A DNA stretch of 64,000 nt. Origin: Pseudomonadota bacterium (lineage in GTDB: Bacteria > Pseudomonadota > Gammaproteobacteria > Burkholderiales > Burkholderiaceae_B). The stretch lies in the NCBI GenBank assembly GCA_023423975.1, contig JAFAEO010000013.1:1-64000 (forward strand), in the 5' to 3' direction. The stretch's first letter is position 1. Each line of letters starts with the position of its first letter. The notes under the pieces are model-generated. The model saw nothing but the letters and a program-made list of their open reading frames with translations. It searched no databases and was not told the origin of the DNA. Shown here in pieces: positions 27,565-35,280 of this stretch. The position numbers and the translations under genes are program-made.

Positions 27565-28483
27565 TGTGCTTCCAGAAGTCATAGAAATTGAACCACTGCA
27601 GCGGCGCCTTCACACAGACCTGTTCCAGACGCTGTGCGTAACGCTGCACCCATGATCTGATCACTTCATCGCGATCCTGGCGCGTCCATTGAATTCGATC
27701 GCTCATGCGCTCGATGTGCAAGGCGTAGCGGCCCTGCTGGCGCGTGCAGAACAGCGTGTTGACGCTTGCCTTGAGCAGGCCGGCCATCAGCCAGGGCCCC
27801 TGCGGAAACGCAACGGTGTCGCCCAGGAACGAGACCGGGACCACCTTTTCGCCACGCACCGGCTCGCGGTCCGCTGCAATGGCGATCCATTCCCCGTTAT
27901 CCACGCGCTGTTGCAGCATCATCATGGTGTCGATGTCCAGCTCGGTCACCTGCAGCAGGCGGATGTCGTTGTCGGCCCCCAGATCGGCCATGACCTCGTT
28001 GTACATCTGGGCATGCTTGCTGTGAATCAGGATATTGAGCACCAGGCCCTTGTGATGGGATACCAGTGCACGGCTGATTTCGGTGTTGCCCAGGTGCGAG
28101 CAGATCAGTATCTGGCCCCGCCCCTGCGCATAGAGCATTTCCTGGTGAATGCCTTCGGGGTCTTCAATGACGATATGTTCGTAGCGCAGGCGTTGCTGCC
28201 AGACGGCAAAGCGATCGACCAGCGCCTGTCCGAAAGCGACAAATTGCCGGTAAACGGGGGCAAAGGCGGGCAACAGATCGGATCTGCCGGACCATGACCG
28301 CAAATGTTGTTGATAATCGGCGATATTGCGGCGTTCGGCGGGAGAGGTAACGAAGAAATACAACACAACGATACGCGACAGAATCCCCAGCAGCCACATG
28401 GGGCAGTACCGGATCAGGCGGGCAACCAGCCTGAGCGCAAAAAGATTGCCCCGTTCCTGCTTGGCGGCCCAGTGTTCGCTCAT
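27557..28483 (-). CDS. LpxL/HtrB-like lysophospholipid acyltransferase
   Basis: A 308-residue membrane-associated acyltransferase of the lipid A biosynthesis (LpxL) family. One N-terminal hydrophobic helix (about residues 27-50) is followed by the catalytic block ILICSHLGNTEISR, where His-x4-Glu replaces the usual H-x4-D/E, then ADREPVRGEKVVPVSFLG. It starts within the stop of the glycosyltransferase gene (ATGA). It probably adds an acyl chain to the lipid carrier to which the polyene is attached. Confidence 0.83.
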   Translation of the reverse strand: MSEHWAAKQERGNLFALRLVARLIRYCPMWLLGILSRIVVLYFFVTSPAERRNIADYQQHLRSWSGRSDLLPAFAPVYRQFVAFGQALVDRFAVWQQRLRYEHIVIEDPEGIHQEMLYAQGRGQILICSHLGNTEISRALVSHHKGLVLNILIHSKHAQMYNEVMADLGADNDIRLLQVTELDIDTMMMLQQRVDNGEWIAIAADREPVRGEKVVPVSFLGDTVAFPQGPWLMAGLLKASVNTLFCTRQQGRYALHIERMSDRIQWTRQDRDEVIRSWVQRYAQRLEQVCVKAPLQWFNFYDFWKHND

Positions 28484-29223
28484 GATGCACCTTTGGTGAA
28501 GGCGCGTCGCAACAGCGAGGGCAGAAACGGCAGCATATGCAGGCAGCTGCGGGTATGCATACGCGTAATAAGTACATTGTCGCGCACCATGCGGTAGTGC
28601 GAGATGCCATCGGCCGCATAGGACACGCGGGTCGGGATCCAGCGCAACGGCGTTTGGCGCCAGTACAGATGCATCAGGATTTCCGGATCAAAATCCATCC
28701 AGTTGCCCAAATAAGGGGTGTCGCTGATAAACCGGACCGCAGCCAGCGGATACAGCCGGAAGCCGCAAAGGGCGTCGGGAATGGAACGCGACAGCGTCTG
28801 CAAATGCACCCAGAACAGCGTCACCTTGCGGCCGTGCAGTCGCGCTGGGGGGATGTCATCGCCATACACCGGCTGCCCGCAGATGGCGGCGTCGGGATGT
28901 TGTTCCGATAGCGCCAGAAAGGCGGGGACGTCGTCCAGATGATGCTGGCCGTCTGCATCTACTTGCAATGCATGGGTGTAGCCCATTGCATCGGCCAGTC
29001 TGAAACCGGTCTTGACGGCGCTGCCCTTACCGCCGTTGGCCGGCTGGTGATGGACATGCACGTGCGGCTCGGCTTTGAGCGCGTCCAGCACGCGCCGCGA
29101 AGGCGCATCAGAGCCGTCATCAACAATGAGCACCGGCAATCCGTGGCGACGCAACTGCCCGACCACCGATTCGATGGTGTCCGGGTGGTTGTAGAAGGGG
29201 ATCAAGGCAATCGTGCGATTCAT
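28480..29223 (-). CDS. Family 2 glycosyltransferase
   Basis: A 247-residue GT-A fold enzyme resembling dolichol-phosphate-mannose synthase. It shows ALIPFYNHPDTI, the nucleotide-binding VDDGSDAPS (about residue 35), GKGSAVKTGF and the metal-binding DADGQHHLDD (about residue 88). It has no C-terminal membrane domain. It is coupled (ATGA) to the LpxL-like acyltransferase, so the two probably build the glycolipid anchor of the pigment. The sugar donor is unknown. Confidence 0.85.
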   Translation of the reverse strand: MNRTIALIPFYNHPDTIESVVGQLRRHGLPVLIVDDGSDAPSRRVLDALKAEPHVHVHHQPANGGKGSAVKTGFRLADAMGYTHALQVDADGQHHLDDVPAFLALSEQHPDAAICGQPVYGDDIPPARLHGRKVTLFWVHLQTLSRSIPDALCGFRLYPLAAVRFISDTPYLGNWMDFDPEILMHLYWRQTPLRWIPTRVSYAADGISHYRMVRDNVLITRMHTRSCLHMLPFLPSLLRRAFTKGAS

Positions 29224-29299
29224 AAGTATTTACCGTAGCACGTTTGTACTGGCTGTTTTTCGTGTTGTCATGGCAGCGGTTCCAAAGATAGGCACGGGA

Positions 29300-31075
29300 T
29301 CAGGCAGAATCGGTAAATGCAATGCGTCCCGACGCGGTCATGGCCGCGCCAACGCGCACTGTGAAATAAAGTTTACGCTTGTCATTGTCCCATTTTAACG
29401 TCATTGTGCAGTGATCGCCGGGGCGTAAAAAATGCTGAAACTTCAGATTCTCAATGCGCTGTGTTTCGCCGCTGCACAGTTTGCGTGCGCGGGCCTGCTC
29501 CAGTGCCCAGCCCAGTTGCACCACACCAGGAACCAGCGGAAACGAGGGAAAATGTCCCTGGAAATAGACCAGATCCATGGGAATGCAGGCGCTCAGGCAC
29601 CATTGGGCGTCTGGCGTCGTCGATAACAGACGCTGCGCCGGGTTTTCTGATGGGGTGGCCGGTGCGTCGGCAGCACAGCGTTCCCACAGGGGATCGCGTA
29701 CCGGTTGTGTAAAGCAGTCATGGACCTGCTGTCGGGTGATCTTCGATTGCGCATTGCGCGGCAATGCCAGCGGAAAGCGCCAGTGGCGCGGCACAGCCAG
29801 GGTATCTACGGCCTCGCGCACCAGGGTGGAAACCGCCAGTATCACATGGCGCCGCCCGTGTTGCCGAAAGGCCGCGATACCCTCGGCCGAGAGTTCGACC
29901 ATCGCGCATAACCGGCCGGCCAGTGGACTGGGGGCACAATGAATGTCGTTGACATAGGCATGGGCCAGGGCGGCCTGCTCCACACGACTTAGGGAAATGC
30001 GCTTGTCTTCCAGCTTCAGAATGCGGTCGGCGCGGCCCAGCAGTGTGAAGCTGTTGTCGTCGTGGCGATTGATGACATCGGCCGTCTGTTCTGTGCCGTC
30101 GGTCCACGCAGAGCAAACCGCAAGCTGGTTTTCGCTATCGGTTTGCAGCCGGACACCGGGCAACGGCGTCCAGCCAGATTGCTCGTGTCTTGTGGCAATC
30201 ACGCCGGTTTCGGTACTGCCGTAAATTTCATGCAGCGGCCATTGACGCTGCAGCAAACGCTTGCGGGTTTGCTCTGCCAGCACGCCTCCGGCCGAGACCA
30301 CCCGGGACAGGCGCGGCAGCAATGTGGCCCAAGGCAGGCTATCTGGCAGGCGCTGCAGCAGGGCGGGACTGGTGATCCAGATGCATTGCTCGTACATCTG
30401 CGTCTGTTCGGCCAGGGTTTCGGGGTAGCGCGATGGCATCCGGTCCAGCACCAGGCCGGCATGCAACGGCACCATGACGCGGAATGTCAGGCCGTACATA
30501 TGCTGGTGGCTGACGCTGGCGATCAGGGTAGCCGGCAGCGCATGCAGCGACCAGGTGCGAATCAGGGTGAGCGCTTCGGCGTGCAATTGGGCAAAGCGCT
30601 TGCGGATCACACGGGGGGCGCCGCTGGAGCCCGAAGTACGCAAAAAGGCGCAGGCATCGGCAGGCAAGGGCAAAAACAGCCCGTTTGCGCGCTCCTGGAA
30701 CACGCTTGGCGCCGTATCGGCGACCGGCGCCTGAGCCAGGCTGTCCAGTCGCAACACCGGCATAGTCATGTCGGGCAACGCCTGGTCACTAATCCACAAG
30801 GTGGCATCAGCCTGTGCCCAGGCGCGGGTATCGCCCAGCAGATCCGGCGCCAGTAACACTTGCACGCCTGCTGCCCAGCAGCCAAGCAGGGCGCAACTGA
30901 ACAGGGCGGTATCGTCAAACCACAGGGCGGCATGCGTGCAACCGCGGGTCTGCAACTGCCGCTGCAATTGATTCACAATGGCCTGGAAGCGGGTGCGGCA
31001 CATGGCCGGACGCGTTGCGACCAGCGAATCGGCATGGGGGAAAGGTAAAAGGATGCCGCCGGTAGCCTCGTTCAT
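29300..31075 (-). CDS. apeH: Aryl acid adenylating enzyme fused to an ApeI-like dehydratase
   Basis: A 591-residue two-domain protein. Residues 1-460 form an AMP-dependent ligase: P-loop SGSSGAPRVIRK (about 150), EIYGSTETGVIA (about 287), LGRADRILKLEDKRISL and the catalytic lysine in NAQSKITRQQV (about 447). Residues 470-591 form a FabZ/ApeI-like hotdog dehydratase with YFQGHFPSFPLVPGVVQLGW and FLRPGD. Start 31075 overlaps the upstream stop as ATGA; the longer upstream frame lies inside the membrane-protein gene. It should activate the aryl starter for loading onto a carrier protein and contribute a dehydratase to the chain-building complex. Confidence 0.87.
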   Translation of the reverse strand: MNEATGGILLPFPHADSLVATRPAMCRTRFQAIVNQLQRQLQTRGCTHAALWFDDTALFSCALLGCWAAGVQVLLAPDLLGDTRAWAQADATLWISDQALPDMTMPVLRLDSLAQAPVADTAPSVFQERANGLFLPLPADACAFLRTSGSSGAPRVIRKRFAQLHAEALTLIRTWSLHALPATLIASVSHQHMYGLTFRVMVPLHAGLVLDRMPSRYPETLAEQTQMYEQCIWITSPALLQRLPDSLPWATLLPRLSRVVSAGGVLAEQTRKRLLQRQWPLHEIYGSTETGVIATRHEQSGWTPLPGVRLQTDSENQLAVCSAWTDGTEQTADVINRHDDNSFTLLGRADRILKLEDKRISLSRVEQAALAHAYVNDIHCAPSPLAGRLCAMVELSAEGIAAFRQHGRRHVILAVSTLVREAVDTLAVPRHWRFPLALPRNAQSKITRQQVHDCFTQPVRDPLWERCAADAPATPSENPAQRLLSTTPDAQWCLSACIPMDLVYFQGHFPSFPLVPGVVQLGWALEQARARKLCSGETQRIENLKFQHFLRPGDHCTMTLKWDNDKRKLYFTVRVGAAMTASGRIAFTDSA

Positions 31076-31644
31076 GCTGAATGCTTCCGTTTGTAATGTT
31101 GACGGTAAAGCCATTCCCCGGCAAACAGCAGCCCCATCAATACATATGAAATAAAACCGGTATAAAGCGACCAGGCGTGAAAGTAGCCTGCTTGCCATAA
31201 TAGGTAAATGGTGCTGCCGTTCAGAATGAAAAAGACGATCCAGATCTTTGTTACCGTTCGGGTGTATGGAACGGCCGATTGGGGCAGGTCTGGCTCCTGG
31301 CTGCGTGCGATGCGTTCGACGACACTCATGGAGGTAAACAGGCTGCCGGCAAAGACAGCGAGCAACACCAGATTGACGACGACCGGATAAAAATAAAGGA
31401 AACCCGATTTGTCGGCCAAGCGGAACAACACGACGCAGACCAGCAGCGCCAGGGCGACGATTTGCTGCCAGCGCTGGCGGCTTAGCAGGCTTTTTACACC
31501 CCAGAGCAGCAACAGCCCGGCAGTAATCCACAGGGCCCCGATGCGTTCCTTGCCGTAATAGACCAGAAACGGATAGGCGGCCAGGGTGAGCACCACCAGC
31601 AGATTGAACAGGCGCAGTGCACTGCGCGGCAATCGGAACAACAC
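31072..31644 (-). CDS. COG4648-type membrane protein of the aryl polyene cluster
   Basis: A 190-residue integral membrane protein with five or six hydrophobic helices (about residues 12-30, 38-53, 60-80, 84-105, 132-150, 155-178). The GTG start at 31644 has AAGGAA about 8-12 bases upstream, directly after the stop of the second carrier-protein gene. Proteins of this type occur next to the carrier and ligase genes in aryl polyene clusters; no function has been shown, and scaffold or membrane tether roles are only guesses. Confidence 0.75.
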   Translation of the reverse strand: MLFRLPRSALRLFNLLVVLTLAAYPFLVYYGKERIGALWITAGLLLLWGVKSLLSRQRWQQIVALALLVCVVLFRLADKSGFLYFYPVVVNLVLLAVFAGSLFTSMSVVERIARSQEPDLPQSAVPYTRTVTKIWIVFFILNGSTIYLLWQAGYFHAWSLYTGFISYVLMGLLFAGEWLYRQHYKRKHSA

Positions 31645-31657
31645 CGGCCCGCTTCCT

Positions 31658-31909
31658 TTATGCTGGCGTAAGTTTGCGATTTACGGCATCTACGACATCC
31701 TGCACCGTGCGGACACTGCGGAAGTCTTCTGCCAGCAGCTTGTGGCCGGTGACGCGTTTGATATGGTCTATCAGATCGATGGCGTCGATGCTGTCGATGT
31801 TCAGATCAGTGTACAGATCGGCATCAGGCCGGATACGCTCGGGTTCAATTTCAAACAGCTCTACCAGTGCAGTCTTGAGCGTCTGATAAATGTGGTCTGA
31901 TGGATTCAT
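31658..31909 (-). CDS. apeF: Acyl carrier protein 2
   Basis: An 83-residue carrier protein with the phosphopantetheine site Ser in LYTDLNIDSIDAIDLIDHI (about residue 39) and the usual acidic four-helix pattern. It lies 8 bp downstream of the first carrier protein, as in other aryl polyene clusters that use two carriers (ApeE and ApeF). The convergent phosphopantetheinyl transferase at 17.7 kb should modify it. Confidence 0.9.
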   Translation of the reverse strand: MNPSDHIYQTLKTALVELFEIEPERIRPDADLYTDLNIDSIDAIDLIDHIKRVTGHKLLAEDFRSVRTVQDVVDAVNRKLTPA

Positions 31910-31917
31910 GGTAGCCC

Positions 31918-32190
31918 TCAGGTATGTGGATTGTTTTTCAGGTCATTGACAAACGCAGCAAGTGTATTGATATCTTTGAAGTGTTCCCGCAAATTCTGTG
32001 TCTTGGTGTTGAACTGGATGCCAAAGTGCTTTTGCAGCGCCAGACCCAGTTCCAGGGCGTCGACCGAATCAAGGCCAAGCCCCTCGCCAAACAGGGGGGC
32101 AGCGTCATCGATATCTTCCGGCGCAATGTCTTCGAGTCCAAGGCTGGAGATAATTAATTCTTTGATTTCCAGATTGAGCGCTGTGGTCAT
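31918..32190 (-). CDS. apeE: Acyl carrier protein 1
   Basis: A 90-residue carrier protein with phosphopantetheine Ser in GEGLGLDSVDALELGLAL (about residue 41). Its start overlaps the acyltransferase stop as ATGA. It differs clearly from the second carrier protein, so the two probably have separate jobs, for example starter loading and chain elongation. Confidence 0.9.
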   Translation of the reverse strand: MTTALNLEIKELIISSLGLEDIAPEDIDDAAPLFGEGLGLDSVDALELGLALQKHFGIQFNTKTQNLREHFKDINTLAAFVNDLKNNPHT

Positions 32191-32963
32191 TTCTGTAGTT
32201 CTCGTTCAAAATAAGTCTGTAGATAGGCATTTAGTTGCCGGGTTGCCGCAGGCATATGCTTTCCCGACTTCCAGTGGGCCGGATCAATGTCATCGCCGAT
32301 GATGAATTCATAATTAACTTTTTCATGCGGGATGTGATACCACGGCTGATTCCGTTTAAAGCAACGGGGGCGCATCCGGATTATAACAGGGGTGATCACC
32401 GTCGCGCCGCGCAGGGCGATGGCGCAAGCACCACGGTGAAAGCGGATAATATTATCGTCGCCCGTACGCGTGCCCTCGGGAAAAATAAGTACGGATTGCC
32501 CGCCGTGCAAGGCGGCGACGGCCTGGTCAATGACATCGGCCGACCCATCGTTGGGGATGAAGCCGCAAGCGCGGATGGCACTGTTCAGAAAGGGGTTGTC
32601 CAGCAGGCTTTGCTTGACTATACAGTTGGATTGCCTGGCATGGGCCAGCATGAAGACCACGTCCAGCAGCGAGGGATGGTTGGCGATAATAACCTGTCCG
32701 GGGCGGCCCAGCCGGTCCTGATCGGGAAAGCGGTAATTGAACCCGCCGATGAATCGGACGTAGCGCAGGAACTGGCGCCACAAAAACTGAATAATACTGC
32801 GGGCCCGCTTCTGGTTTGCCGGCCGGGATTGATTTAGCAGCCCGCTGGTGAAGGGCAGCAGGACAATCTTGAGGACAATGCCGAACAGACCAAACACAAC
32901 ATAGCCACTGGCAATGGCCAGCCAGCGCCATTTATGCCAAAGATACGCGCTGACCCGGTTCAT
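32187..32963 (-). CDS. 1-acylglycerol-3-phosphate acyltransferase (PlsC-like)
   Basis: A 258-residue membrane acyltransferase. It has an N-terminal hydrophobic helix (about residues 12-35), the catalytic NHPSLLD box (NH-x4-D) and the substrate-binding FPEGTRTG box. The start at 32963 overlaps the preceding stop as ATGA; the longer open frame upstream lies within the first operon gene and has no ribosome site. In aryl polyene clusters this enzyme is thought to attach the polyene acyl chain to a lysolipid. Confidence 0.86.
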   Translation of the reverse strand: MNRVSAYLWHKWRWLAIASGYVVFGLFGIVLKIVLLPFTSGLLNQSRPANQKRARSIIQFLWRQFLRYVRFIGGFNYRFPDQDRLGRPGQVIIANHPSLLDVVFMLAHARQSNCIVKQSLLDNPFLNSAIRACGFIPNDGSADVIDQAVAALHGGQSVLIFPEGTRTGDDNIIRFHRGACAIALRGATVITPVIIRMRPRCFKRNQPWYHIPHEKVNYEFIIGDDIDPAHWKSGKHMPAATRQLNAYLQTYFERELQK

Positions 32964-33706
32964 GCCTGGCGCGTCCATGTCCAGCGGGCTGGCGCCTGGT
33001 CTGTGAGGGTTGCCCACTGCGTGTGGCCGCCAAGCAGTCGTGCACACACCCCTGCGCTGCCGTCTTTGTTCAGCGCAGCGCTGGTGTTGGTGTCACAGCA
33101 TAGACGCCAGTCTGTCCCCTTTTGGACGAGCAGGGCACAGGCCAGTGCAAACGGCCCCCGATCAATATCGACGTCGTATTGGGCGTCCAACGGATCGTTG
33201 GCGTAGAGCACTAACGCCTGCTCGGCACCATCCTGCAGCATCAGCCAGGCGTCGAGCAGGGCGTTCTCCAGGCCGTTACTGTTAGCCGAAATGGCCGACT
33301 GTTCGGCGTAATTGCCGTGGTGGATGGCCAGTTGGCCGGCAATGGCATTATGCACCGACAGGCCAAACGAGGTAGGAGAAACGCCGTTGCCTTTCGCCAG
33401 TTCAATCAGTAACTGAAAACTGCGGTTGATTTCGCCATTGCGGGAGGAAAACACCACAGGGCATTGCGGATGTTTCTCCAATATAGGCCAGGCTGCCGCA
33501 AAGACCAGCCGGGACAGCGCGCTTAAGCGGCGTCGCTGCATGGCCGGCAGAAAATCAAGTGCCGGCGGCTCCTGCGGGTTCTGTGCTCTGCTCTGCTCTT
33601 TTTCCTGCGCATCGCCTGCCTGCAGCCAACCTGCCCACTGCGCGGCAGTGGATAGGCCGGGAGCAAGCGCATTCAGTTCGGAAATGGTCAATTCAAAGGC
33701 GAGCAT
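32960..33706 (-). CDS. apeC: Truncated ketosynthase-like protein (chain-length-factor candidate)
   Basis: A 248-residue protein equivalent only to the N-terminal half of a ketosynthase. It contains SVHNAIAGQLAI and a nucleophile-elbow region SAISANSNGLENALLDAW in which the catalytic Cys is missing. Proteins of this type pair with the catalytic ketosynthase in aryl polyene systems (ApeC with ApeO) and act like chain-length factors. It is the first gene of the operon, 41 bp from a strong -10 box, and its stop overlaps the next start. Confidence 0.8.
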   Translation of the reverse strand: MLAFELTISELNALAPGLSTAAQWAGWLQAGDAQEKEQSRAQNPQEPPALDFLPAMQRRRLSALSRLVFAAAWPILEKHPQCPVVFSSRNGEINRSFQLLIELAKGNGVSPTSFGLSVHNAIAGQLAIHHGNYAEQSAISANSNGLENALLDAWLMLQDGAEQALVLYANDPLDAQYDVDIDRGPFALACALLVQKGTDWRLCCDTNTSAALNKDGSAGVCARLLGGHTQWATLTDQAPARWTWTRQA

Positions 33707-33746
33707 GTGGCGTTGTTGATTCTCGAAGTGTCGGCTGAAAGAAAAA

Positions 33747-33775
33747 ATAATATAATATGTTTCTTATTGTGACAA
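33747..33775 (-). promoter_or_regulatory. Promoter of the aryl polyene operon
   Basis: Read on the minus strand there is TTGTCA (33775-33770), a 17-nt spacer and TATTAT (33752-33747), each one mismatch from the sigma-70 consensus. The -10 box ends 40 bp before the first start codon. No other promoter of similar quality was noticed within the 15-kb operon. Confidence 0.8.
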
Positions 33776-34044
33776 TAGTTAACATATCCTGGCTTGTAAA
33801 CGACAACCTGCGGTATGGCCTGTACCGGATAACGACGGTCTCAGGCTCCGGCATTGCTGTTAGTACACAGTGGTCCCGGTTCACCGGGGGATTCAGAAAT
33901 ATAGTACACATTTGGGTGCCTGCGGCGCTGTAAAGCATACATATGTCGCAGTTGAATTCAGATCGTTTCAGGTCGGCTCACGGTTGTCACATCCTGCCTG
34001 ACGGCAGTGTAGTGGTTTCTAATATTTTGCTCAGGAGAAATGCA
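33776..34044. promoter_or_regulatory. Gene-free region upstream of the polyene promoter, with repeated TAGTACACA
   Basis: Lies between the divergent polyene operon and the small secreted protein gene. It contains two direct copies of TAGTACACA (33861-33869 and 33902-33910, 41 bp apart, about four helical turns) and the palindrome CCCGG-TTCA-CCGGG between them. These are candidate regulator sites for either gene; no regulator is encoded in the operon. Confidence 0.4.
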
Positions 34045-34488
34045 ATGCCAGGTAAAATTTCAATCGCAGGTCTGACCGCCGTTCTGGCAGCGGCAAGTGT
34101 GACAAGTATGCAGGCGCATGCCCGTGATACGCGCTATGATCTGCCGATTGCCCAGGCGCTGGCCGCTCCGGAAGCGGCGGGCATCGTGGATCCGTCCATC
34201 AGAATGACATTTGGGCGTCGGGGGCCGGGACAGGTGATTCAGGCCGATGCCGTTACCAACAAGAAAACCGGCCGGGTCGGCAAGGGCACTGACGAAAAAG
34301 CCTGCGCCTGGGCGTTTTTGTCTGCCTATAAGCAACTGCAGCAGCGGGCCAGGGAGCTTGGCGGCGCAGGGGTGAGCAATATCGTCAGCTATTACAAAAA
34401 GAATGTGAATTCGAGCACGGTCAATTATGAGTGCCATGCCGGCGCATTTGTGACGGGCGTGGCGCTCAGGGGCGATATCGTCCGCTGA
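34045..34488 (+). CDS. Small secreted protein of unknown function
   Basis: A 147-residue protein with a clear signal peptide (hydrophobic stretch from about residue 7, ending MQAHA). Start 34045 has AGGAG seven bases upstream. The mature part contains two Cys, in EKACAWAFLSAYKQLQQRA and NYECHAGAFVTGVALRGDIVR, likely forming a disulfide, plus GGAGVSNIVSYYKKN. Similar small proteins in relatives are often labelled 'excinuclease ATPase subunit', a name that does not fit an exported protein. Function unknown. Confidence 0.7.
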   Translation: MPGKISIAGLTAVLAAASVTSMQAHARDTRYDLPIAQALAAPEAAGIVDPSIRMTFGRRGPGQVIQADAVTNKKTGRVGKGTDEKACAWAFLSAYKQLQQRARELGGAGVSNIVSYYKKNVNSSTVNYECHAGAFVTGVALRGDIVR

Positions 34489-34500
34489 GCGCCAACATTC

Positions 34501-35280
34501 CTACAACGCGATGGTAAAGCCGCCATCCACAGCCAGCGTCTGGCCGGTGACAAACGAGGCTTCCCGCGAAGCCAGGTAGCATACGGCGCTGGCAATGTCG
34601 TCCGGGCGGCCCCACTTTTGCTGAGGCACCCGGTCAAACAGCCACTGGTTAAAGCGCTCGTCATTTGTCAAAGCCTCATTGAACTCGGTGGCAATGTAAC
34701 CTGGCGCGACCGCATTCACGGTGATGTGATGCGGGCTTAGTTCCACGGCCCATTGCCGGGCCAGCGCATGCAGGCCGGCCTTGGCGACAGTGTAGGCGGA
34801 AATGTCCTTGCGTCCCTGCAGGCCGGTGACCGAGCCGGTCACAATGATGCGTCCGTATTTCTGCTGCACCATATGGGTGGCCAGATGTCGACCCAGCGCC
34901 CATTGAGCGGTGAGATTAAGCCAGAGCACTTCTTCGAACTTTTCCTGAGGGAAAGTCAGCAGGCTTTCTCGATGTTGCATGGCGGCGTTAGCCATGAAAA
35001 TCTGAATCGGACCGTGTTCCTGGATCAAACGGTCAACGATGGCGACCGACTGCTGGATATCTGCCGCATCGAAAGGCGCCTCGATAATCTCCAACCCGGC
35101 CTGACGCAGGGCGTCCGCGGCCTGTGATACCGTTTGCGCCGAGCGGCCATTGATGATGACCCTGGCGCCCTGCTCGGCCAACGCGCGAGCACTGGCCAGA
35201 CCGATACCCCGGCTGGAGCCGGTTACCAGTGCAAGCTGTCCGTCCAGAGAGAACCGTGCCGCTCCCTTAGAAGTTGACAT
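34501..35280 (-). CDS. SDR family oxidoreductase (gluconate 5-dehydrogenase-like)
   Basis: A 259-residue NAD(P)-dependent short-chain dehydrogenase: TGSSRGIG cofactor site (about residues 20-27), ANAAMQHR in place of NNAG, catalytic Ser in VTGSVTG and YTVAKAG with Tyr and Lys. The C-terminal GYIATEFNEALTND resembles gluconate 5-dehydrogenases. It overlaps the preceding gene by 14 bp and is last in the operon running from the solute-binding protein. It probably oxidises a hydroxyacid or polyol intermediate. Confidence 0.85.
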   Translation of the reverse strand: MSTSKGAARFSLDGQLALVTGSSRGIGLASARALAEQGARVIINGRSAQTVSQAADALRQAGLEIIEAPFDAADIQQSVAIVDRLIQEHGPIQIFMANAAMQHRESLLTFPQEKFEEVLWLNLTAQWALGRHLATHMVQQKYGRIIVTGSVTGLQGRKDISAYTVAKAGLHALARQWAVELSPHHITVNAVAPGYIATEFNEALTNDERFNQWLFDRVPQQKWGRPDDIASAVCYLASREASFVTGQTLAVDGGFTIAL

